64,000 bases of DNA, from positions 1 through 64,000 of the forward strand of contig NZ_JANJGU010000013.1 of assembly GCF_024626525.1 (NCBI RefSeq). Direction: 5' to 3'. The notes beneath the pieces are model-generated. The model did not search any database. It was given only the letters and a program-made list of their open reading frames with translations, and was not told the origin of the DNA. This DNA comes from Lederbergia panacisoli. GTDB lineage: Bacteria > Bacillota > Bacilli > Bacillales > Bacillaceae_C. Both the position numbers and the translations under genes were made by a program. This document shows, one piece after another, positions 25,577 through 32,600 of this stretch (the first letter of the stretch is position 1; every line of letters begins with the position of its first letter).

Positions 25577-26539
25577 TTATTTGTTAATATACCAATCTTT
25601 TAACACTTCTTCTGCTTTTTTACCGTAAATATCAAAACCTCGATTGTTTTTAGCCTCTTCAAGCGGATATAATTTCGTACTCCAGTCCCACCAGAAGAAT
25701 CCGGCAAACCATGGCTCATCCCAAAATGTTTTCATAACAGAACTATAAAAGTTGGCCTGTTCTTCCTCATTAAAAGGTAGATCACGATGTTCAAAATCCC
25801 ATGGCATCGTCGCACAGCCCTCAGCACTTCTACATCCAATTTCCATAAATAAAATCGGCTTATTGAACTTTTTATGAAGATTTTCAATTCTTACTTTTAC
25901 TTTCTCCCAATTTTTCATCATCGTTTCTTCGCTGTCATTCGGTTTTTCTCCAACAGGATAATAGGCGCTCGTCCCAATAATATCGACATGATTAAACCAC
26001 TTAATTCCGTCTTCCTTGCCATGGTTTGCATTATAGATAATTGGACCAGTGTAAACCTCTCTTACTTTTTCCACTACTTTTATCCAATTTTCTGTCTGAG
26101 CTTCCGTTCCCACCATTTCACAGCCGACACAAAACATTTCACATTCAAGATCTTCTGCTAATTCAGCGTAATGGACCAAAAAGTTCGTATATGACTCAAA
26201 CCACTGCGTCCAATAATCAAAGGCCTCTTCTGGAAAACCGATTCTTGCTCTCCATAATCCATCTTTAGAGTTAACAACAGGTTTCAAACATACTTTCAAA
26301 CCAAGTTCTTTAGCCTTTTTCACCGCAAACATGATATCACTATCTGTCATGGTGAAACCGTAGTCAAAAGGAATGTCGGTCGAGAATATTGTGTTTTGGT
26401 ATGTATAAAATGATAAGGCAATCCATTCACTGCCTGTGTCTTTTAATTTTTTCATGGACTCTACTGCCTCGGGAGTCCGATATGCACCTCTCGATGAATT
26501 CCAACCATATGTCATTCCTTTCACAAATAACTCCTTCAT
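25577..26539 (-). CDS. endo-beta-1,4-mannanase, glycoside hydrolase family 113
   Basis: This TIM-barrel retaining hydrolase of 320 residues cuts beta-1,4-mannosidic links. It begins with VKGMTYGWNSSRGAY, as in GH113 enzymes of Alicyclobacillus and Bacillus. The acid/base Glu is seen in FCVGCEMVG and the nucleophile Glu in ILFMEIGCRSAEG. There is no signal peptide, unlike most mannanases. It should therefore act on oligosaccharides already imported. ATG at 26539 follows GGGGGGAG. First gene of the three-gene mannan operon, divergent from the alpha-galactosidase gene. Some GH113 members are exo-acting or transglycosylating, so endo-activity is a family assumption. Confidence 0.88.
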   Translation of the reverse strand: MKELFVKGMTYGWNSSRGAYRTPEAVESMKKLKDTGSEWIALSFYTYQNTIFSTDIPFDYGFTMTDSDIMFAVKKAKELGLKVCLKPVVNSKDGLWRARIGFPEEAFDYWTQWFESYTNFLVHYAELAEDLECEMFCVGCEMVGTEAQTENWIKVVEKVREVYTGPIIYNANHGKEDGIKWFNHVDIIGTSAYYPVGEKPNDSEETMMKNWEKVKVRIENLHKKFNKPILFMEIGCRSAEGCATMPWDFEHRDLPFNEEEQANFYSSVMKTFWDEPWFAGFFWWDWSTKLYPLEEAKNNRGFDIYGKKAEEVLKDWYINK

Positions 26540-26624
26540 TGTTCTCCCCCCAATTCTCTTTTTTAATATAGTTTTATATTTTTACTTTTGAAAAAAATCA
26601 TCATATTATATAATAAATGATAAC

Positions 26625-26640
26625 TTAATCGTTAACTTTA
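26625..26640 (+). promoter_or_regulatory. putative LacI-type operator of the mannan locus, copy 1
   Basis: TTAATCGTTAACTTTA lies in the divergent region between the GH113 and alpha-galactosidase genes, just past a TATAAT for the plus strand. The same 16 bases, with one change, occur before the epimerase gene. The central CG with A/T-rich arms is typical of LacI-family sites, and a LacI-type gene is in the cluster. Confidence 0.5.
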
Positions 26641-26743
26641 AGCAATTAGTTTTTCTAATATTTAAGCACTTTAAAACATGAGTTTTGTATCATTACACAT
26701 ACTAATTTATGTTGAAAAAACCTATATAAAAAGGAGCTGCGAA

Positions 26744-28909
26744 ATGACTATCCATTACGATCGTCAATCAAACATTTTCCATCTTCAATCAAAAGATATG
26801 AGCTATATCATCCAGATTGTAAACGGTACTCCCACCCATGCTTATTGGGGTAAAAAGCTGCGCAATGAAGCTAGTTTGGAGCAATTCATGGCACCGCGTT
26901 GGAAGGATCCACATAATAGTCTTCCGCTAGACGGGCTGCCACAAGAATATCCCCAATACGGAACGGGTGATTTTAGAAGCCCGGCGTATCAAGTTCAACT
27001 TGCAGATGGAAGCAGGATAACAGAACTTGTATTTAAAAATTATCAAATCATCAAAGGAAAGCCAAAGTTAGATGGGCTGCCTGCAGTGTACGTAGAGGAT
27101 GAGGGTGAAGCAGAGACACTTGAGCTTGAATTGCACGATGAGTATAGTGGATTGATCGTTTACTTAAGCTACACGATTTTCGCTGATCATAACGCCATAG
27201 CAAGGTCTGTAAAATTTGTCCATAGCGGTAATCATCCGCTTAAAATTTGGCGTGCTCTAAGTGCCTCTGTTGATTTTCACGATTCCAATTACGAGATGAT
27301 GTATCTTTCCGGTGCATGGGCTAGAGAAGCGCAAGTTCGCAGAAGAGCTTTATTGCCCGGGCACACTGCAATCGATAGTAAGCGCGGAGTCAGCAGCCAT
27401 CAGCATAATCCGTTCGTTGCCATAATGCGCCCGGAAGCGGACGAAAATCACGGAGATGTTTATGGATTTAGTTTAGTATATAGTGGAAGTTTTCTCGCCG
27501 AGGCAGAAGTAGATCAGTTATTTAATACGAGGGTGTCAATTGGAATTAATCCATTTGATTTTGGCTGGACTCTGAATCCTGGTGACAGCTTCCAAACTCC
27601 TGAAGCAGTTATGGTTTATTCAGGAGATGGGATTGGAGGCATGTCCAGAACGTATCATAAGTTATACCGTACACGATTAGCAAGAGGAGAATTCCGCGAC
27701 AAAGAACGTCCAATTCTCGTCAATAATTGGGAAGCGACTTATTTCAACTTTGATGCGGAGAAAATCGAAGCAATTGCAAAAGCGGGAGCGGAACTCGGCA
27801 TTGAACTGTTCGTCTTAGATGATGGCTGGTTTGGTAAAAGAGACGACGATACGACATCGCTTGGCGACTGGTATGAAGATCGCAGGAAACTTCCGAATGG
27901 ACTTGAAGATTTAGCCGAGCGTGTAAAAGCAACAGGATTGCAATTTGGTCTCTGGGTTGAACCCGAAATGGTGTCACCTGAAAGCGAACTGTATAAAAAA
28001 CATCCGGATTGGTGTATTCATGTTGAAGGAAGACGGAGAAGCTTGCAACGGACGCAAAGCGTTCTTGATTTTTCCCGCCCAGAAGTTCGAGATTATATAT
28101 TTAATGCATTAAGTGATATTTTCTCGCGGGTCCCAATTACTTATATTAAATGGGATATGAACCGGTATTTAACGGAAATTGGTTCGGAAGGCTGGCCAGC
28201 AGATAACCAAACGGAAATTGCCCATCGTTATGTGCTCGGGTTGTATGATTTGCTTGAACGCCTCACAACAAAATTCCCACATATTTTATTTGAAAGCTGT
28301 TCAAGCGGCGGCGGTCGTTTCGATCCAGGCATGCTGTACTATATGCCACAAACTTGGACGAGTGATACGACAGACGCGATTGAACGTTTAAGAATTCAGT
28401 ATGGGACAAGCCTTGTTTATCCAATCAGCTCGATCGGTGCTCATGTATCATCTGTGCCCAACCATCAAGTCGGAAGAATGACTCCACTTAAAACGCGCGG
28501 AGATGTCGCGATGTCAGGGAACTTCGGATATGAAATGGATTTACGCACCTTTACGGATGATGAAAAAGAAATTGCAAAGCAGCAAGTGGCGATGTATAAG
28601 GAAATTCGGCCTCTCGTACAAACAGGAGAATTTTATCGATTAAAAAACCCATTCAACGGAAATGAAGCGGCATGGATATTTGTGTCTGAGGATCAGCGTG
28701 AAGCCTTAGTCTTTTATTTTAAAGTATTGGCGGAACCTCATATGTTAAGCAAGCGACTCGTTCTGAAAGGATTGAATCCTGAATTTAACTATGTTTTAGA
28801 GCCCGATGGTGTTGAATACGGTGGAGATCAGCTGCTGGCGGCAGGCATTTATTTACCAAAGCTGCACGGGGACTATAGTAGTGTTTGGTTTAAACTAAAA
28901 GCACAATAA
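26744..28909 (+). CDS. alpha-galactosidase, glycoside hydrolase family 36
   Basis: It removes alpha-1,6-galactose side chains from galactomannan fragments or raffinose-family sugars. A beta-sandwich N-terminal domain is followed by a TIM barrel with ELFVLDDGWFGKRDDD, the nucleophile Asp in ITYIKWDMNRYLTEIG, and the acid/base Asp in FESCSSGGGRFDPGM. The length of 721 residues is that of tetrameric Bacillus/Geobacillus enzymes (AgaN type). It lacks a signal peptide. The frame is open to 26678, but ATG at 26744 has AAAAAGGAG just upstream. It is divergent from the mannan operon and followed by a terminator. The galactose released would enter the galKET pathway encoded 20 kb away. Confidence 0.95.
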   Translation: MTIHYDRQSNIFHLQSKDMSYIIQIVNGTPTHAYWGKKLRNEASLEQFMAPRWKDPHNSLPLDGLPQEYPQYGTGDFRSPAYQVQLADGSRITELVFKNYQIIKGKPKLDGLPAVYVEDEGEAETLELELHDEYSGLIVYLSYTIFADHNAIARSVKFVHSGNHPLKIWRALSASVDFHDSNYEMMYLSGAWAREAQVRRRALLPGHTAIDSKRGVSSHQHNPFVAIMRPEADENHGDVYGFSLVYSGSFLAEAEVDQLFNTRVSIGINPFDFGWTLNPGDSFQTPEAVMVYSGDGIGGMSRTYHKLYRTRLARGEFRDKERPILVNNWEATYFNFDAEKIEAIAKAGAELGIELFVLDDGWFGKRDDDTTSLGDWYEDRRKLPNGLEDLAERVKATGLQFGLWVEPEMVSPESELYKKHPDWCIHVEGRRRSLQRTQSVLDFSRPEVRDYIFNALSDIFSRVPITYIKWDMNRYLTEIGSEGWPADNQTEIAHRYVLGLYDLLERLTTKFPHILFESCSSGGGRFDPGMLYYMPQTWTSDTTDAIERLRIQYGTSLVYPISSIGAHVSSVPNHQVGRMTPLKTRGDVAMSGNFGYEMDLRTFTDDEKEIAKQQVAMYKEIRPLVQTGEFYRLKNPFNGNEAAWIFVSEDQREALVFYFKVLAEPHMLSKRLVLKGLNPEFNYVLEPDGVEYGGDQLLAAGIYLPKLHGDYSSVWFKLKAQ

Positions 28910-28912
28910 TTT

Positions 28913-28936
28913 AAGAGAGAGGATGCCCTCTCTCTT
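28913..28936. terminator. bidirectional terminator
   Basis: AAGAGAGAGG (28913-28922) and CCTCTCTCTT (28927-28936) are perfectly complementary with a four-base loop. They lie between the convergent alpha-galactosidase and LacI-family genes, with T-rich flanks on both sides. Confidence 0.85.
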
Positions 28937-28938
28937 TG

Positions 28939-29952
28939 TTAATTTTTCTTTATATTTTTCACTGAATCACGATAAACGATATTCCCCTTTACTTGCACCC
29001 TGCCGTGATTTTTATCTCTATCACGGATTTTTTCATGAATAAATCCGACTGCCGTCCGCGACATTTCTTCAATATTCACTTCTACTGTAGTAAGGCCGGG
29101 TTCCGTAATGGTTGCATAAATATCATTATCAAACCCGACAACAGAAAAATCATCCGGGACATGATAACCCAAGTCCTTTAATTTTGTGATTAGATTATGG
29201 GCGACTTGATCGCAATTGCATACAAATGCGGTAGGAAGATCTTTGGGAAGCTCAATGTCAATATACGTTCCATCCTCGTCACGATCACTTAAAATATAAT
29301 CATCATTCAATTTTATTTGATGTTCAAGCAAGGACTTATAGTAGCCGAGAAATCGATCTTGGATGCTGCTCGTAGAATAAATATTACCGACATACGCAAT
29401 TTTTTCATGACCATTCCGAACCAAGTAGTTTGTAATATCATACGCCCCATAAAAGTTATCGGTAATGACGGCATCGATGTCCGCCTCATCTTCATAAAAA
29501 TCCATGAAGACGGTTGGATGCTCAACCGTTTGCAGTTTTTTAATATAATGTTTTTTGATTTGCCCAAGAATGATAAAGCCATCAACCTTTTGCTCTAAAT
29601 AAATTCTCGGAAGTTTCAATCCATCCTCATCTTCAGATCGTAAAATATGGAGGATGCCGTAATATCCTTGCTCTTCTAAAACCTTTGAAATGGATTGGTA
29701 GAAATTCAAGTAAAAGGATTGATTCAAGCCTGTAAATCGTTCAGGAATGATAACCCCTATATTGAATGACAACCCATCTTTCATCGATCTCGCTGCTGTA
29801 TTGAAGCGATACCCCATTTTTTCAGCCAACTGTTTAATTTTTTCCTTTAATTCATCGCTGACCCCTTCTTTATCATTCAGTGCCTTCGAAACGGTCACAC
29901 TGCTGACTCCAATTTTTTCAGCGATATCCCTCATCGTTACATTACTTTTCAT
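28939..29952 (-). CDS. LacI-family transcriptional regulator of the mannan locus
   Basis: The N-terminal HTH VTMRDIAEKIGVSSVTVSKAL with hinge TAARSMKDGLSFNIGVIIPE precedes a periplasmic-binding-protein-like sensor domain (residues 60-335). The ATG at 29952 has GAGGG six bases upstream and is preferred to the one at 29958. It lies between the alpha-galactosidase and epimerase genes. The shared motif TTAATCGWTAACTTTA in front of the GH113/alpha-galactosidase and epimerase genes is its most likely operator. The inducer is unknown. Mannobiose or a galactomannan oligosaccharide would fit. Confidence 0.88.
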   Translation of the reverse strand: MKSNVTMRDIAEKIGVSSVTVSKALNDKEGVSDELKEKIKQLAEKMGYRFNTAARSMKDGLSFNIGVIIPERFTGLNQSFYLNFYQSISKVLEEQGYYGILHILRSEDEDGLKLPRIYLEQKVDGFIILGQIKKHYIKKLQTVEHPTVFMDFYEDEADIDAVITDNFYGAYDITNYLVRNGHEKIAYVGNIYSTSSIQDRFLGYYKSLLEHQIKLNDDYILSDRDEDGTYIDIELPKDLPTAFVCNCDQVAHNLITKLKDLGYHVPDDFSVVGFDNDIYATITEPGLTTVEVNIEEMSRTAVGFIHEKIRDRDKNHGRVQVKGNIVYRDSVKNIKKN

Positions 29953-30055
29953 TGACATCCCTCACATGCCCAGCATGCAGCCGTTCATCATCATTTTTTA
30001 TATACTTATTTGCATTTATTTTAGCAGTTTCTTCTATTCTTGTCTCGATAATCTA

Positions 30056-31225
30056 TTATTTCAATCTTTTCATGAACTCCAAGCAAAATCTGCCATTATG
30101 ATAGGAAGCTTTCCACGGATCGACAATATTCATCTTTTTCGGGACGCCTTCTTCATTTACCTCAGCATACCATTCACCATTTTCACGCTGATCAATGATA
30201 TTATTTTTCATGTATTGCCATAATCCTTTTGTGAGCTTAAGAAACTTTTCATCACCTGTACGTTCATAAGCATTGTAAAAACCTACAGCCGCCTCCGCTT
30301 GCACCCACCAGACGCGAGTCCGATCAACTTCATCATTCACTTGTTCATTAATGAGAGACCCATCTTCCTCAATAGCGTAATTTGCAATATTGTAGGCAAT
30401 ATCAATCACCATTTGATTATAAGTTGGATTATTGATGGCAATCGTTTTAATCGCTTCGTCAATTAGCCAACTAGCTTCAATATCGTGACCGAATGATTTT
30501 ATATCAATGAGATTGTTCCAGTTTTCATCGAAAAATACTCCAAGAAACGTAGTACTCTGATTGTAAATTTTGTCGTGTAAAATATGCAGAAGATTTTCGA
30601 TTCTTTCTTTCAGTTCAGGGGCTGGCCACGCTTTAAAAAGAAGAGTATACGCTTCGAGAACATGAATATAGGTGTTCATCGTAATATCTGCTAATAGCCC
30701 GTTTCCACTCAGCATTTGGTTAGGTTGTTCGTGCCATTCCCTATCAAACTCTTCACGATACGCATTATTCTCTCGGTTAAACCCGTTTTCTTCGATGGTG
30801 TAATAAAGACTTTTCGCAAGCTCAAGCGCTTCTTCATCTTTAGACGCTAAATAATACTCACTGCATGAATACACCCCAAATGATTGAGTGTATATGTGCT
30901 TCCTCGTATTTTTAGGATTTCCTTTATGATCGACGAGCCAATAAAGCCCAGCAAATTCATGATCGTATACCTTTTCTTTTAAAAATTTGAAAAGCTTATT
31001 AGCGGCTTCAAGATATTCCTGTTTTCCTGTTTCACGAAAAGCAGCCGAAAATGTCCAAAGGAACCTGGCTGTAACGATACCGCCTTTATCGGCATTTTTA
31101 TCCAAATTTAAATCATAATCAACTTGACCATATATCCCGCCATAATCAGGGTCTTGTAGCTTTAGCCAAAATGGAAGAATATGCTCAGTCAGTTCCAATT
31201 CAACTTCATTTCTTATTTTTTTCAT
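30056..31225 (-). CDS. AGE-family epimerase, cellobiose/mannobiose 2-epimerase type
   Basis: This (alpha/alpha)6-barrel enzyme of 389 residues epimerises the reducing-end sugar of beta-1,4-disaccharides. It converts cellobiose to glucosyl-mannose or mannobiose to mannosyl-glucose. Conserved segments include KGGIVTARFLWTFSAAFRE, HIYTQSFGVYSCSEYY, MNTYIHVLEAYTLLF and FGHDIEASWLIDEA. These supply the catalytic histidines of cellobiose 2-epimerase and exclude the GlcNAc epimerase branch. ATG at 31225 follows GGAGGG. Its operator-like motif is shared with the mannan operon, which favours a mannobiose role. The usual partner, a GH130 mannosylglucose phosphorylase, is not in the window. Confidence 0.88.
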   Translation of the reverse strand: MKKIRNEVELELTEHILPFWLKLQDPDYGGIYGQVDYDLNLDKNADKGGIVTARFLWTFSAAFRETGKQEYLEAANKLFKFLKEKVYDHEFAGLYWLVDHKGNPKNTRKHIYTQSFGVYSCSEYYLASKDEEALELAKSLYYTIEENGFNRENNAYREEFDREWHEQPNQMLSGNGLLADITMNTYIHVLEAYTLLFKAWPAPELKERIENLLHILHDKIYNQSTTFLGVFFDENWNNLIDIKSFGHDIEASWLIDEAIKTIAINNPTYNQMVIDIAYNIANYAIEEDGSLINEQVNDEVDRTRVWWVQAEAAVGFYNAYERTGDEKFLKLTKGLWQYMKNNIIDQRENGEWYAEVNEEGVPKKMNIVDPWKASYHNGRFCLEFMKRLK

Positions 31226-31256
31226 AAGATTCCCTCCACCCCATAAGGAGAATTAA

Positions 31257-31272
31257 TTAATCGATAACTTTA
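31257..31272 (+). promoter_or_regulatory. putative LacI-type operator of the mannan locus, copy 2
   Basis: TTAATCGATAACTTTA lies 32 bases upstream of the epimerase start. It differs from the copy at 26625 by one base. It sits where it could block transcription of the epimerase gene. Confidence 0.5.
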
Positions 31273-31448
31273 TAAATTTATATTACTTCTTGGCATATAC
31301 AATGTCAAAACGTGTATTTTTAAATATTGTGATGGCTGGAGACTGAAGGTGGTTATTATTAGAGTGAGGACGATCTTACGCTGTTGGGACGGACAGCATT
31401 ATATATATAATCGATGATGGACAATTTATTGGGCAGTACTACTCGTTA
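31273..31448. other. upstream part of the epimerase-exporter gap, no gene seen
   Basis: This AT-rich stretch probably contains the epimerase promoter. I find no convincing -35/-10 pair, RNA structure or coding region in it. The tandem repeat begins directly after. Confidence 0.3.
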
Positions 31449-31652
31449 TTCGAATCGTTATCCGAGATTGGCGCTTTTTCTGGACGAACTCACTGATGAT
31501 TCGTTCCGTAATCTGAGATTGATGCTTTTTCAGTTCGAATACACTACTAATTCGTTCCGTAAGCCGAGATTGACACTTGTTCAGAACGAATTCACTTCGT
31601 ATTCGTTCCGTAAACAGAGATTGGCGCTTTCTCAGGACCAATCCACTCCAAA
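31449..31652. repeat. four-copy tandem repeat of 51 bp
   Basis: Copies start at 31449, 31500, 31551 and 31602, exactly 51 bases apart. The shared features are TTCGTTCCGTAA, then GAGATTG, GCTTTTTCAG and ACGAATTCACT. Since 51 is a multiple of three, frames stay open on both strands (31414-31809 plus, 31426-31641 minus) and give 17-residue repeats. Neither has a ribosome site or known similarity, so I regard both as artefacts. The array ends at the exporter operon terminator. Confidence 0.9.
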
Positions 31653-31687
31653 AACGACCACCCCAATGACAAAAGGGATGGCCGTTT
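31649..31687 (-). terminator. intrinsic terminator of the ABC exporter operon
   Basis: The arms 31652-31664 and 31675-31687 form a 13-pair stem with two G-U pairs on the minus strand, followed by TTTTT. It begins 14 bases past the operon's last stop. Confidence 0.75.
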
Positions 31688-31700
31688 CTTCAAATAATCT

Positions 31701-32600
31701 CTACACAACTTTTGATTTTATTTCATTTGGATTAACGATGACGATTTTTCCGTCTTCCAGTTCCATTCTGACTTTATTTGTTTCGGAAATTCCGATTGCT
31801 TCCAAATAGCTTTCAGGAACTTGGATTCTTCTTGCACTGTCGAGAACAGCTAGCTCTACGTGTGTATCTTCCTCTGTACCGTCATCGCTGCTTTCGTTGT
31901 CGTCATTATTTAAGTAGTAGGATTTACGCAAAATTTCACTCGATGTTTTCCCATCTCGGATGGCGACGACGCGATCCATTTTTCTTGTTAACTGCGTATC
32001 ATGGGTAACGATTACGATCGTAACTCCAAGTTCGCGGTTTAAGTTTCGCAGGACGTCCAGGATAATATCTGCTGTTTTTACATCGACACTTCCTGTCGGT
32101 TCGTCCGCTAGCACTAATCTTGGATCGTTGGCAAGGGAGATCGCGATGGCGACCCTTTGCTGCTCCCCGCCGGATAGAGAATTCAATTTACTATTTAAGC
32201 GATGTCCCATTCCGACCATTTCCAACAATTCTTTTGCACGTTCACGTTTATGGCGTCCTTTAATGAGCATGGGCAACTCAACATTTTCAACCGCCGTTAA
32301 ATACGGAATTAAGTTTCGCGCATTATTTTGCCAAACGAAGCCGACTGTTTCGAGTTTATATTTCACTAAATCTTTATCGGACAGACGAAGCAAATCTTTT
32401 CCGCCCACCATTAGCTTACCTGCTGTTGGACGATCTAAGCCACCGAGCATATTCAGCAATGTGGATTTACCACTACCACTACTTCCGATAATGCCCATCA
32501 TTTCGCCTTGCTCCACTTTTAAATCAAGACCTTGCAAAGCAATAACTTCATGATCATCATCAATCTTATAGATTTTCATTAAATTTTGGCAATCGATCAT
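31701..32600 (-). CDS. ABC transporter ATP-binding protein with C-terminal AbrB-like domain
   Basis: This is a MacB/LolD-type ATPase: Walker A GSSGSGKSTL, Q-loop FVWQNNARNL, signature LSGGEQQRVAIA, Walker B LVLADEP, and the H-loop IVTHD. The ATPase ends near residue 225. A 30-residue acidic linker (DDNESSDDGTEEDTH) follows. Then comes a tail with ARRIQVPESYLEAIGI and VRMELEDGKIVIVNP, which fits the swapped-hairpin SpoVT/AbrB fold. The total of 299 is about 70 longer than usual. It starts in a TAATG overlap with the permease gene. It is probably one of the two ATPases of this exporter. The tail might bind DNA or serve as a dimerisation module; this is inference. Confidence 0.85.
   Translation of the reverse strand: MIDCQNLMKIYKIDDDHEVIALQGLDLKVEQGEMMGIIGSSGSGKSTLLNMLGGLDRPTAGKLMVGGKDLLRLSDKDLVKYKLETVGFVWQNNARNLIPYLTAVENVELPMLIKGRHKRERAKELLEMVGMGHRLNSKLNSLSGGEQQRVAIAISLANDPRLVLADEPTGSVDVKTADIILDVLRNLNRELGVTIVIVTHDTQLTRKMDRVVAIRDGKTSSEILRKSYYLNNDDNESSDDGTEEDTHVELAVLDSARRIQVPESYLEAIGISETNKVRMELEDGKIVIVNPNEIKSKVV

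Noticed and set aside
31414-31809. Open frames with 17-residue repeats on both strands
   Set aside because: They result from the 51-bp period being divisible by three. They lack ribosome sites, run into the terminator and the exporter gene, and match no family.
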